From assembly GCA_040384645.1 (NCBI GenBank), contig JAZKIX010000085.1, forward strand, positions 1-64,000: a DNA stretch of 64,000 nt, read 5' to 3'. The notes beneath the pieces were generated by a model. That model was not told the DNA's origin. It was given only the letters and a program-made list of their open reading frames with translations, and ran no database searches. The first letter of the stretch is position 1, and every line of letters starts with the position of its first letter. Position numbers and translations under genes: made by a program. This DNA is from JAZKIX01 sp040384645 (GTDB taxonomy: Bacteria; Pseudomonadota; Gammaproteobacteria; Burkholderiales; Burkholderiaceae_D). Shown piece by piece: positions 7,587-16,699 of the stretch.

Positions 7587-9598
7587 ATGATACGTTTTCA
7601 ACAAGTAAGCCTGATGCGCGGCATCAAACCGTTGCTCGAAGCGGTCGACGTCACCTTAAATCCGGGCGACAAAATCGGTTTGATCGGTGCCAATGGCGCG
7701 GGTAAATCTAGTCTGTTTGGCCTGTTGCGTGGCGAATTGCATGCCGATCAGGGCGAGATCGATTACCCGGCCAAATGGCGCGTCGCTTACGTAGCACAAG
7801 AAACCCCGGCGCTGGATCGCGCTGCGCTGGAATACGCGATCGATNNNNNNNNNNCATCGGCCGTGTCGTCGACAAGTTCGTCATCCAGCTGGAAGCGCAA
7901 TTGGCCGAGCTGGAAGCGCAACCGGAAAGCACCGACAACGGCATCCAGATCGGCAATCTGTACAGCGCGCTGGCGGATGCCGATGCCTACACCGTCAATT
8001 CCCGCGGCGAGCAATTGTTGCTCGGTCTGGGCTTCACGCTCGACCAGATGCAGCAACCGATTGCCAGTTTCTCCGGCGGCTGGCGCATGCGCCTGAATCT
8101 GGCACAAGCGCTGATGTGCCCATCGGACTTGCTGCTGCTGGATGAACCGACCAACCATCTGGATCTGGACGCGATTATCTGGCTGGAAGACTGGTTGAAA
8201 CGCTACGCCGGCACCTTGCTGATCATTTCGCATGATCGCGATTTTCTCGATGAAGTGGTCAACGTGATCGTCCATATCGACGAGCGCAAACTTAAGCGTT
8301 ATTCAGGCAATTATTCGGCCTTCGAACGGCAACGGGCGGCGCAAATGATCCTGGCGCAAGGCGCGATGGAAAAACAAGTGCGGCAACGGGCGCATCTGGA
8401 ATCCTTCGTGAACCGTTTCAAGGCGCAAGCGAGCAAGGCGCGCCAAGCCCAAAGCCGGATGAAGGCGCTGGAAAAAATGGAAGAATTGGCGCCGCTGCGT
8501 GCCGCTGCTGAATTCTCGTTTGAATTCCGCGAACCGCTCAGCGCACCCAATCCGCTGTTGGTAATGGAAGATGTCAATGCCGGCTATCACATCACGGATG
8601 AACACGGCGATAAGATCGGCGATAAAACCATTGTCAGCGGCATCAATTTTTCGCTACAAATCGGCCAGCGTATCGGTTTGCTGGGCGTCAATGGCGCCGG
8701 CAAATCGACCCTGATCAAAACCATCGCCGGCGAGTTGCAGCCATTAAGTGGCGACGCTACCGTCGGCAAAGGCTTGAACATCGGTTATTTCGCCCAGCAC
8801 CAAGTCGAAATGCTGCGCCACGACGAATCGCCGCTGTGGCATCTGGCCAAGATCGCGCCCACGGTGCGCGAGCAGGAATTGCGCAATTTCCTGGGTAGTT
8901 TCAACTTCCCCGGCCAAATGGTGACCAGCTCGATTGCGCCATTTTCCGGCGGCGAAAAAGCCCGTCTGGCGCTCGCCCTGATCGTGTGGCAACGCCCTAA
9001 CCTGCTGCTGCTTGATGAACCGACCAACCATCTGGATCTGGAAACACGCGAAGCGCTGACCGATGCGCTGGCGCAGTTCGAAGGCACGTTAGTCGTGGTA
9101 TCGCATGATCGCCACCTACTGCGCGCCACCACCGACCAGTTCATCATCGTGGCCGACGGCAAGCTGCAACCGTTCGACGGCGATCTGGACGATTACAAGG
9201 ATTGGCTATTCCAGACCAAGCTCGGCAAAGGCACCAAGGTGTTGCCGGTAGCGGTCGATAAAACGGCTGAATTGCCGGTATCGTCGCCGGTATCAAGCGG
9301 GCCAACGGTGGACAAGCGCGATCAGAAAAAGCTCGACGCCGAAACGCGCCAACGCCTCGCCACCCTGAAAAAACCGATCGAAGCCAAGCTCAAGCAGCTA
9401 GAAGAAAAAATCGCCAAACGCAATGTGCAAAAAGCTGAGATCGAGACGCAACTGGCTTTGCCGACCATTTACGATGCGGTCAATAAAGCCAAGCTGAAAA
9501 CCTTGCTAACCGATCAGGCGTATTACGTGAAAGATCTGGCGCAATTGGAAGGTGAATGGATGGAGTTGCAGGAAGCGCTGGAGCAAGTTGCGGCTTAA
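7587..9598 (+). CDS. ABC-F ATPase (YheS-like), interrupted by an N gap
   Basis: A soluble tandem-ATPase protein of the ABC-F family (Uup/YheS/EttA group), without membrane spans. Such proteins act on ribosomes in translation control or rescue. Seen: first Walker A GLIGANGAGKSS near residue 35, first signature SGGWRMRL and Walker B LLLLDEPTNHLDL. The arginine-rich linker follows, then second Walker A GVNGAGKSTLIKT, signature SGGEKARLALAL, another DEPTNHLDLET, and a C-terminal coiled coil of about 90 residues (LKKPIEAKLKQLEEKIAKR). Ten Ns at 7845-7854 break the reading frame, so the true gap length is not 10. The length and coiled coil fit YheS. Confidence 0.9.
7845..7854. other. Run of 10 N inside the ABC-F gene
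   Basis: The codon phase differs on the two sides. The missing stretch should be 2 modulo 3 bases long to restore frame. Confidence 0.9.
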
Positions 9599-9672
9599 AT
9601 ATACTGTGGCCTGTATTTTTTAAAGCCCAATGAAACCGTGCGGGGGAGGCAGTATTTCTAGCCATACCCCCC
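9597..9672 (+). repeat. FamA dispersed repeat, copy 3
   Basis: It fills the convergent gap between the ABC-F stop (9596-9598) and the glxA-like stop (9681), overlapping the ABC-F stop codon. Elements: ATAC(TGTGGCCT)GTAT, CAATGAAACCGTGCGGG, GGC(AGTATTTCTA)GCC and ATACCCCCC. This is one of the best matches to the consensus. Confidence 0.85.
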
Positions 9673-9680
9673 ATTATTTG

Positions 9681-10673
9681 TCATTTCTCGGCGAACGAAG
9701 CACCCCGCCCCCGTAATTCCTTCACCCCTCGTCCCAACTTGCGCCGCAATAGCGTGCGCAAGGTCGTGCCATCCGAATAGCCTACCAAAGCCGCGATACG
9801 CTCGACACTGTCGTCGCTGGTTTGCAATAGATGCACTGCCTGCTCGACCCGCAAATCCTGAAAATACGCTAGCGGCGACTTGCCCAGCACAGCTTGCAAA
9901 CGTCGACCCAGCGTCCGTTCACTGGCGCCAATGGCACGTGCAGCATCTGGCATGGAAAAACCTTGCGCTAGCCGCGCACGTGACCACTTTTCAAAACGTT
10001 CCACAATCGGGTCGGTATGCGCCACATGATCGGGGATGACAAACATCGCCTGCGATGCACGCGGCTCGATCAACAGGTAGCGCGCGCATAAAGCAGCCAG
10101 CGCCGGGCTGCGGCTGCGCACCACGCCCAAGCCCAGATCCAGATGCGCCAGCGCCGCGCCGGCCGTAGTGAAGCAAGCGGAATTGAAGCAAGCGGAATTG
10201 ACCAGCATACGGCTTTCATCCAGCTTCACCTTGGGATAACGCTGACGAAATAAGGACGATAACCACCACGAGGTAGTCGCGCTTTGGCCATCAAGCAAGC
10301 CGGTTTCGGCCAGCACGAAAGTGCCGGTGCAGGCTGCCCCAATCGCGGCACCGGATTTTGCCCATTTTTTTAGCCAGTCACCAGCCTCGATCACATCGCG
10401 CCGCAGCATGGCCTGTGCCAGCGGGATCGGCGTCTTGGTGCCGAGCGCGGGTACCAGCACCACATCGGGCATCGGCAGATCAGTGGCCAGCAGCACCGGC
10501 ACCGTGAGTCCCTGCGCGGTATGCACCTTGCGCCGCACGCCGACCAGACGCACATCAAGCTGCACCGGGGCGTCCTGCAACGGCGCCAGTTCCCTGGCGG
10601 TACCGATCACATCGGTCAACGACGCCAGACCGATATCGAACACGCCATCAAGTACGAGGATATAAATGAGCAT
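9681..10673 (-). CDS. GlxA-family AraC-type transcriptional regulator
   Basis: A 330-residue regulator with an N-terminal DJ-1/PfpI-like amidotransferase domain (LVLDGVFDIGLASLTDVI start, GAACTGTFVLAETGLL nucleophile-elbow region) and a C-terminal double HTH AraC domain (GFSMPDAARAIGASERTLGR, DSVERIAALVGYSDGTTLRT). GlxA-type proteins sense small metabolites and usually regulate adjacent genes. It is divergent from a small monooxygenase gene with about 100 bp between them, so that gene is the likely target. An exact 15-bp tandem duplication (10171-10185/10186-10200) repeats NSACF near the end of the sensor domain, an unusual local expansion. Confidence 0.85.
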   Translation of the reverse strand: MLIYILVLDGVFDIGLASLTDVIGTARELAPLQDAPVQLDVRLVGVRRKVHTAQGLTVPVLLATDLPMPDVVLVPALGTKTPIPLAQAMLRRDVIEAGDWLKKWAKSGAAIGAACTGTFVLAETGLLDGQSATTSWWLSSLFRQRYPKVKLDESRMLVNSACFNSACFTTAGAALAHLDLGLGVVRSRSPALAALCARYLLIEPRASQAMFVIPDHVAHTDPIVERFEKWSRARLAQGFSMPDAARAIGASERTLGRRLQAVLGKSPLAYFQDLRVEQAVHLLQTSDDSVERIAALVGYSDGTTLRTLLRRKLGRGVKELRGRGASFAEK

Positions 10674-10772
10674 GGCGGGAATGATAGCATTATTGGCGTT
10701 TCCGCCACTATTAGAGTGTATGGATCGTCCCTAGAATACGGTCTTCATCCACCCACCCAGAAAGAAACCATC

Positions 10773-11075
10773 ATGCTCAAATTTGCCGTTCTTGCCCAGA
10801 TGAAAGCCAAACCCGGCAAAGAAGCCGCACTCGAAGCGTTCTTGAAAAGCGCCTTGCCACTCGCCAACCAGGAAGCTGGCACCGCGGTCTGGTTCGCCCT
10901 GAAACTGGATGCATCGACCTTCGGCATCTTCGACGCCTTTGCAACCGAAGCCGACCGCGAAGCGCATCTAGCCGGGCCGATTGCAGCAGCCTTGATGGCC
11001 AATGCAGCCGAGTTGTTGTCGCAGCCGCCAAGCATTGAAAAGGTGGAGGTGCTGGCAGCCAAGGTGTCGGCGTAA
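10773..11075 (+). CDS. Antibiotic biosynthesis monooxygenase (ABM) domain protein
   Basis: A 100-residue single-domain protein with the dimeric alpha/beta ABM fold (MLKFAVLAQMKAKPGKEAALEAF; later GTAVWFALKLD and FGIFDAFATEADREAHL). Relatives such as YgiN act as quinol monooxygenases or handle small aromatics. The ATG at 10773 follows an AAAGAAACC leader. The longer open frame upstream overlaps the divergent regulator promoter and was rejected. It is paired divergently with the GlxA-type regulator, which probably controls it. The substrate is unknown. Confidence 0.8.
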   Translation: MLKFAVLAQMKAKPGKEAALEAFLKSALPLANQEAGTAVWFALKLDASTFGIFDAFATEADREAHLAGPIAAALMANAAELLSQPPSIEKVEVLAAKVSA

Positions 11076-11120
11076 AGTTTTAACACTTGCGCTGGTAGTA
11101 AATTAGCCAGATGAATTTTG

Positions 11121-11173
11121 CGGGTGCGCGGGGCTGCCGAGGCCGTGCGCACCTACCTGATCTCATTCAATTG
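11121..11173 (-). repeat. FamB repeat copy 2 (inverted orientation)
   Basis: Read on the minus strand it gives CAATTGAATGAGATC followed by GTAGGTGCGCACGGCC and the complementary GCGCACC arm. It matches the unit at 3790-3844 in the opposite orientation, between the ABM gene and the PTS gene. Confidence 0.65.
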
Positions 11174-11312
11174 TTTTATCTGGGCGGTCTAGTAGTTTAT
11201 TGTGAAAAATACTGCACTCGGCAACGCCTTGGTTTAAGATCGCTGCCTTATTTAGTTTATCGATCTAACTTACTCCTGATCGCAGCCGCGTTAATTCAAG
11301 GTCCTTCCCGCA

Positions 11313-12722
11313 ATGGTTTCATTCCAACACTTCCTCACCCTATTTTTCAGTTTCAAAGCGTATGTGATGCTGCCGATCATCATTTTCCTGATCGCATTGG
11401 CAGTACAGGTACCATTCAAACGCGCCGTATTGAGCACGGTGGCGCTGGCGGCGGGATTTGCCGGGGTGTTTATCGCCTTTAATTTTTTTGTCGCCAATAT
11501 CAGTCCGGCGGTGCAGCAGTTGTCGCAAGTGCGCGGCTTGAATTTCCCTGTGCTCGATGTCGGCTGGCCGCCCTTGGCTGCGATCACCTGGGCCTCGCCC
11601 TTGGCGGCGATCTCGATCCCGCTGGTGTTGATCGTTAATCTGGCGATGCTAGCCAGCGGCTTGACGCGCACCATTTATATCGATATCTGGAATTACTGGC
11701 ATTTCGCCCTGATCGGTGCGCTGGTGCTGGCGCTGACTGGCAGCATGACGCTCGGCTTGTCGGCCACCTTATTACTCGCTATTTACTGCTTTAAATTGAC
11801 AGAATGGACCGCGCCCGATGTCGAGCGCGAAATGGGGCTAAAGGGTATTTCGGCCTCGCCGGTATCGGTCAACGGCATCGTGCCGTATACCGCTTGCGTC
11901 GATTGGTTGCTGGACCGGATTCCTGTCATTAACAAGATCGTCTACAACCCGGAACTCAAAGCCCATGCAGATCAAGACGACGACCATATCAGCTTCGTCA
12001 GCCTGTTGAGCGAACCGATGGTGATCGGCTTGTTGATGGGGCTGGCGCTGGCGTTGGCGGCTGGTTATGGGGTGAAAGAAACGCTGGAAATGAGCGTCCA
12101 CATCGCCGCCGTCATGTTTATCTTGCCGAAAAGCGCCGGCTTGATCGGCGACGCCATGATACCGATCACGACCGCATTGCGGGATCGGGTCGCGCACTAT
12201 TTCCCGCATCGGAAAAACCTGATCGTGGCGCTCGACACCGGCTTCTTAATGAACCATAGATCGGTCATCATGACCGGCTTGATCCTGATGGCGCTGGCGA
12301 TCCTGATCGCCCTGGTGTTGCCGGGTAATAAGGTGTTGCCGCTGGGTGATTTGCCGAATCTGATCTCGGTGATGTCGATTTCGGTGCTGATGTTCCGCGG
12401 CAATGTGTTTCGCGCCGTGCTGGCGGGGATTCCAGTCATCATCACGTTTTTGCTGATTTCGTCGGAAATGGCACCGGTATTTACCGATCTGGCGCATAAA
12501 ACGCCGTCATTCAATGCCGACGGTCTTGGTGCCTTGACTGCCTTTACCGATGGCGGTCATCAACTGCGCTTTGTCATTTTTAATCTGTACCTGGGCAAGC
12601 CGTGGGCTTATGGCGCCTTGTTACTGGTGTTGGCGGCGATGTTCTTTTCATGGCGCCGCTTCCAGCGCTTGTCGGCGGAATTGGAAGCGAAAGCGCAAGC
12701 CAAACCGCAGGGGCAAGACTAA
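11313..12722 (+). CDS. PTS galactitol-type EIIC permease, orphan
   Basis: A 469-residue polytopic inner-membrane protein resembling the EIIC subunit of galactitol-type (Gat) phosphotransferase systems. Many hydrophobic segments span the chain. Characteristic stretches are FNFFVANISPAVQQLSQVRG, VDVGWPP-like DVGWPPLAAITWASPLAA and the C-terminal FTDGGHQLRFVIFNLYLGK. No EIIA, EIIB, HPr or polyol dehydrogenase gene is adjacent, so it may work with subunits elsewhere or as a non-PTS carrier. The ATG at 11313 gives a normal N-terminus. Family recognition is firm; the substrate is not shown. Confidence 0.8.
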   Translation: MVSFQHFLTLFFSFKAYVMLPIIIFLIALAVQVPFKRAVLSTVALAAGFAGVFIAFNFFVANISPAVQQLSQVRGLNFPVLDVGWPPLAAITWASPLAAISIPLVLIVNLAMLASGLTRTIYIDIWNYWHFALIGALVLALTGSMTLGLSATLLLAIYCFKLTEWTAPDVEREMGLKGISASPVSVNGIVPYTACVDWLLDRIPVINKIVYNPELKAHADQDDDHISFVSLLSEPMVIGLLMGLALALAAGYGVKETLEMSVHIAAVMFILPKSAGLIGDAMIPITTALRDRVAHYFPHRKNLIVALDTGFLMNHRSVIMTGLILMALAILIALVLPGNKVLPLGDLPNLISVMSISVLMFRGNVFRAVLAGIPVIITFLLISSEMAPVFTDLAHKTPSFNADGLGALTAFTDGGHQLRFVIFNLYLGKPWAYGALLLVLAAMFFSWRRFQRLSAELEAKAQAKPQGQD

Positions 12723-13293
12723 AGCTTATCGGCAGGCCTAGGTATCGAGCGGGTGCAATGCCCGCTCGCCCATCTGTAGTGGCGTCCCAGCGGTGTTTTA
12801 AGCCAAAATATACTCCTATATGTATTTTTTTGGGCCCAATGAATACGAGCGGCTACGGCACTATTTCTTCTTATACTCCCTACTTTTATTTACAATCCCG
12901 ATTCATTTAACGGTCGACTGAGCAGTTTCAAGCCAACAAGCCACTGACAATGTATCTACGAAGGCAACATTGTTAAATAGAGTCACAATATGCAATCGCC
13001 ACCAACAATCCATTAGCGCCAATAGAGGCGGTAATCATCGCAGACGAATAGCGATCACGAATTGTCATGAACTGGTAACGCAACTCTGCTATTTGCTGTA
13101 GATACCCGAAAACATTGGCCTGCCAACGATTTACCCTTGACCGCCGCTGCAAACATTGGCATTAAATATTATTACAAAAATACAAGTATGCTAATCCAGC
13201 AATATTCATTGCATAAAAATGCTGCACTGCACTATACTGAATTTAATTGTTAAATAGTACGTTTCCTCTAATCCTCTCTCTCCGGACTCGACC
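12723..13293. other. Intergenic region with FamA copy 4
   Basis: This 570-bp stretch has no supported gene. It contains FamA copy 4 at 12805-12881. The part nearest the next gene is AT-rich (attacaaaaatacaag, aattgttaaatag) and could hold its promoter, but I see no clear -35/-10 pair. Confidence 0.5.
12805..12881 (+). repeat. FamA dispersed repeat, copy 4
   Basis: It has the 5' hairpin ATAC(TCCTATAT)GTAT, linker CCCAATGAATACGAGCGG and a 3' end TATACTCCC. The inner hairpin is weaker than in other copies. It lies 83 bp after the PTS gene stop. Confidence 0.7.
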
Positions 13294-14421
13294 ATGCGAA
13301 AACTGATTCAGAACGTCTATTTTTTCCTTGTGATCCTGACCCTGTTGCCCGTCTCTCAAGCGCAGGAAATCGTGATCGGCCAGGCAGCGCCGCTGACCGG
13401 CGTGTTGGCCGACACCGGCAAGGACATGGTGTTAGGTGGGCAAATCTATTTCGACCACATCAATAGCTTGGGCGGCGTCAATGGCCGCAAAATCCGGCAT
13501 GTGGTGCTAGACGATGGCTACGAGGTTGAAAAAACCCTGGCGGCCACCAAGCAGTTGATCCAGAAGGATAAAGCGGTCGCCTTGTTCGGCTACGCCGGCA
13601 CCAGCAATATTTTGCGCTTATTGGATGACAAGGTACTGGCCGAGGCCAAGATCGCGCTGGTCGGCCCCTACACCGGCGGCGAGCCTTTGCGCACGCCGTA
13701 TAACGCCAATATCTTCCATGTCCGCGCCGGCTACGGCGATGAAACCGCGGCCATGGTCAAGCAATTCACCATCAGCGGCGTGACACGGGTAGCGGTAATG
13801 TTTCAGGACGATGCATTCGGCAAGGCTGGCTTGAAAGGCGCCATCGATGCACTGGCGGCGCAGAATTTAAAACCGGTCGCGACCGCCAGCTATCCTAAGA
13901 ATACCGAGGACGTGGCTGCCGCTGTCGATACCATCGCCGCAGCGGACCCGCAGGCGGTGATCCTCATTTCCGTCAATAAATCATCGGCCGCCTTCATCCG
14001 CAGCTACAAGGCGCGCTCCAAGACCGCGATGATTTTCAATATCTCGGTCGTCAATCCCGATGTCCTGTCGAAGCTGACCAGCATCACGGAAATGCGCGGC
14101 GTCGGCATTACGCAAGTGGTGCCGGACCCGATCGCCGGCGTGATGCCGGTAGTCAGCGAATACCAAAAAATCCTGAAGCGCTTCGGCAAAGGTGCATCGC
14201 CCTCCTACACCAGTTTTGAAGAATTCCTGGCAGCCAAAGTGCTGGTCGAAGGCTTGAAACGCAGCAATAGCCTCAATCGCGCCGGGATTATCGATGCGCT
14301 GGAATCGATTGAACATTTTGACCTGGGCGGCTTTACGGTCAGCTTCGGCAAGAACAACCGGCGCGGCTCTAGCTTTGTCGATACGATGGTGATGTCGAAG
14401 GAAGGGAAGATGTTGCGGTAA
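13294..14421 (+). CDS. Periplasmic ABC substrate-binding protein (branched-chain amino acid type)
   Basis: A 375-residue type 1 periplasmic-binding protein of the LivJ/LivK superfamily. A Sec signal peptide (MRKLIQNVYFFLVILTLLPVSQAQ) precedes IVIGQAAPLTGVLADTGKDM, the usual start of the mature domain. Later family segments are GYAGTSNILRLLDDKVL, VRAGYGDETAAMVKQF and MFQDDAFGKAGLKGAIDAL. No permease or ATPase gene is adjacent, so it is an orphan that may feed a distant transporter or a sensor. Amino acid, amide or aromatic ligands are all possible. Confidence 0.85.
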   Translation: MRKLIQNVYFFLVILTLLPVSQAQEIVIGQAAPLTGVLADTGKDMVLGGQIYFDHINSLGGVNGRKIRHVVLDDGYEVEKTLAATKQLIQKDKAVALFGYAGTSNILRLLDDKVLAEAKIALVGPYTGGEPLRTPYNANIFHVRAGYGDETAAMVKQFTISGVTRVAVMFQDDAFGKAGLKGAIDALAAQNLKPVATASYPKNTEDVAAAVDTIAAADPQAVILISVNKSSAAFIRSYKARSKTAMIFNISVVNPDVLSKLTSITEMRGVGITQVVPDPIAGVMPVVSEYQKILKRFGKGASPSYTSFEEFLAAKVLVEGLKRSNSLNRAGIIDALESIEHFDLGGFTVSFGKNNRRGSSFVDTMVMSKEGKMLR

Positions 14422-14480
14422 GAACAGATCTGCCGCTGCACTGGTTTTGACTCTGTTTTTGAATCACTCCGCTTGGGACG

Positions 14481-14657
14481 GTGTAATTTGTGTGCTGCAG
14501 AAAATGGATCAGAAATGAACGTTGTCTGAGGTGTAGCAGGGGTTTCGAGGTGCATGCACCTCGCCTGCGCAACGGTCTGCGCTTGCAAGCGCAGATGCGC
14601 CCTGCAAGGGTAGCGAGTTTCGTTCATTTCCCATTTTTTGCAGCACATAAATTGTGC
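14481..14657. repeat. Large interrupted palindrome with two internal perfect palindromes
   Basis: The left arm at 14481-14521 and right arm at 14621-14657 are nearly complementary (TGTGCTGCA core, AAATGAACG inner end; a 4-base indel and a few mismatches). Between them lie two perfect palindromes, CGAGGTGCATGCACCTCG (14546-14563) and TCTGCGCTTGCAAGCGCAGA (14576-14595). The whole could fold into one long multi-branched structure. Confidence 0.75.
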
Positions 14658-14695
14658 TTGAGCGCAGCGCAAGCACCCGCAGGGCAAGTCTTGCG

Positions 14696-14768
14696 GTCGC
14701 CTTTTCTTGGTACCTTCTTTTGGCGAAGCAAAAGAAGTAACTCGCCTGCCGGGGCGACACCCGGCTTG
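14696..14768. repeat. Burkholderiales-type intergenic repeat
   Basis: TTCTTTTGGCGAAGCAAAAGAA is a strong hairpin, followed by a CGCCTGCCGGGGCGACACC segment. I recall near-identical modules from many Burkholderiales intergenic regions, but this was not checked against a database. Confidence 0.55.
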
Positions 14769-14850
14769 TCTCAGACTGAGTTCACTGTATTCAAAATCTA
14801 TGAATATTGAATGCGTAATACCAAATAATAAAAAAAATCAATTACAACAA

Positions 14851-14894
14851 AATCAAAAAGGGCGTAATCAATTTTGATTCCGCCCTTTTTGATT
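14851..14894. terminator. Rho-independent terminator after hom (bidirectional)
   Basis: AATCAAAAAGGGCG pairs with CGCCCTTTTTGATT across a 16-base spacer, with T-runs on both strands. It lies 20 bp beyond the hom stop on the minus strand. Confidence 0.85.
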
Positions 14895-14914
14895 TACAGT
14901 ACAACTGAATTAAA

Positions 14915-16286
14915 TTAGCTCAATTCTTCTAGCCTGATCTTGGTCACCGCGCCAACCACGGTACTCAGAGCTTCCATCTTGGAAATTGCCGCCAACACAT
15001 TTTTCTCTTGTGTCTGGTGCGTCAAGATGATGATATCGGTCTGTGTTTCACCTTCCGCCGGCTCTTTCTGCAACATGGCATCGATGGAAATCGTGGCATC
15101 GGCCAAAATCCGCGTGACATCGGCCAGCACGCCGGGCTGATCGGACACTTGCATGCGCAGATAGTAGCTGGTGGTGATTTCAGCCATCGGCAACACAGGG
15201 ATATCGTTCATCGCATTCGGCTGGAAAGCCAGATGCGGCACGCGGTGCGCAGGATCGGCGCTGGCCAGACGGGTGATATCGACCAAGTCGGCGATCACGG
15301 CCGATGCGGTCGGCTCGGCGCCGGCGCCCTTGCCGTAATACAGCGTGGCGCCAACCGCGTCGCCTTGCACCAGCACTGCATTCATAGCGCCTTCGACATT
15401 GGCGATCAGGCGTTTGGCCGGGATCAGGGTCGGATGCACGCGCAGCTCGATGCCTTCTGCACCATTGACGGTGGCGCGCTTGGCGATACCTAGCAGCTTA
15501 ATGCGATAGCCCAGTTGTTCGGCATATTCGATATCCTTGGCTTGCAGCTTGGTGATGCCTTCCACGTGTGCTTTATCAAATTGCACCGGGATACCGAACG
15601 CAATCGACGCCATCAGGGTCGCCTTGTGGGCAGCATCGACACCTTCGATATCAAAGGTCGGGTCGGCTTCGGCATAACCAAGGCGCTGCGCTTCTTTCAA
15701 TACGGTGCCGAAATCGAGGCCCTTGTCGCGCATCTCGGACAGGATGAAATTGGTGGTACCGTNNNNNNNNNNNNNNNNNNNNNNNNNNNNNNNNNNNNNN
15801 NNNNNNNNNNNNNNNNNNNNNNNCGATCCATTGGATCCGGTTCGCGGTCAAACCTTCGCGCAGGGCCTTGATGATCGGGATGCCGCCGGCGACTGCCGCT
15901 TCGAACGCAACCACCACGCCCTTGTCTTGCGCCGCTTTGAAAATTTCATTGCCATGCGTGGCCAGTAGCGCTTTGTTGGCGGTGACGACGTGCTTGCCAT
16001 TGGCGATGGCTTTCAAGACCAGTTCTTTGGCGATACCATAGCCGCCGATCAATTCGATCACGATATCGATATCGGGATGGTTGACGATCAGGTTGGCATC
16101 GTTGACGACTTCACATTCGCCATTGGTCAAGGTCTTGGCACGCGCAACATCGAGGTCGGCGACCATGGCGATTTCAATCCCGCGGCCAGCGCGGCGGGTA
16201 ATTTCTTCTTGATTGCGCTTGAGGACGTTGAATGTGCCGGCGCCGACGGTGCCGATGCCTAATAAGCCTACTTTGATGGGTTTCAT
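14915..16286 (-). CDS. hom: Homoserine dehydrogenase, interrupted by an N gap
   Basis: NAD(P)H-dependent reduction of aspartate semialdehyde to homoserine, the branch point to threonine and methionine. The start at 16286 gives MKPIKVGLLGIGTVGAGTF with the GxGxxG Rossmann motif. Further family regions are VTANKALLATHGNEI and GEAAVAGGIPII-type (FEAAVAGGIPIIKALREG). The C-terminal half continues after the gap with YAEADPTFDIEGVDAAHK and ends in an ACT regulatory domain (YYLRMQVSDQPGVLADVTRI), which normally mediates threonine feedback. N at 15763-15823 removes part of the catalytic domain and breaks the frame. thrC, usually next, is absent. Confidence 0.92.
15763..15823. other. Run of 61 N inside hom
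   Basis: The reading frame changes across the gap, so its true length differs from 61 bases modulo 3. The missing part would encode the active-site region after GLTANRIQWI. Confidence 0.9.
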
Positions 16287-16372
16287 GATTGTTTGTTTCA
16301 CTCTTTGAAAATAACCGGTCCGTTGGAGCGAACGCGGATGAAGGAATTATTAAGGATTTTATTCAAATTACA

Positions 16373-16687
16373 TTACTCACCGTAGCCGATTGACATCCCG
16401 CCATCTGGCAAAACGATCACGATAATTTGCCCGCCTTTCATGGCGGTGACAGGCCGCCATTCTACGCGCCAGAATTGCTGATTAGCACCTGCGTATGGAT
16501 GCATGTGTTCGACTGCGCCTAGATAGTGATGCGACACGTCAACCTGCTTGCTCCGCACGTAATCCTTGGCAAGCGTAATAACACGCTCGATTGGCATTCT
16601 CGGCAAGCCCGGTTCCGCGGCAACAGCCATGTGGCCTGCGCTAAGCTGACACAGTAAAACCAGTAATGCTGCGCGCATCCAATGCAT
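16373..16687 (-). CDS. Small exported protein of unknown function
   Basis: A 104-residue protein with a signal peptide (MHWMRAALLVLLCQLSAGHMAVAA, cleavage likely after AVAA). The mature part is about 80 residues (ERVITLAKDYVRSKQVDVS, FWRVEWRPV, GGQIIVIVLPDGGMSIGYGE). The alternation of a helix and a C-terminal beta hairpin is reminiscent of PepSY-like small periplasmic domains, but I do not claim membership. It lies 12 bp after the alaA-type gene and before hom on the same strand, so it is probably in that transcript. Confidence 0.6.
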   Translation of the reverse strand: MHWMRAALLVLLCQLSAGHMAVAAEPGLPRMPIERVITLAKDYVRSKQVDVSHHYLGAVEHMHPYAGANQQFWRVEWRPVTAMKGGQIIVIVLPDGGMSIGYGE

Positions 16688-16699
16688 GGCGAATCCTTT

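Larger units (their letters stand above)
14422..14914. other. Intergenic region rich in inverted repeats
   Basis: No gene is supported. The stretch holds a large interrupted palindrome (14481-14657), a Burkholderiales-type repeat (about 14696-14768) and a bidirectional-looking terminator (14851-14894). The apparent small ORFs are shadows of these repeats. Confidence 0.65.
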
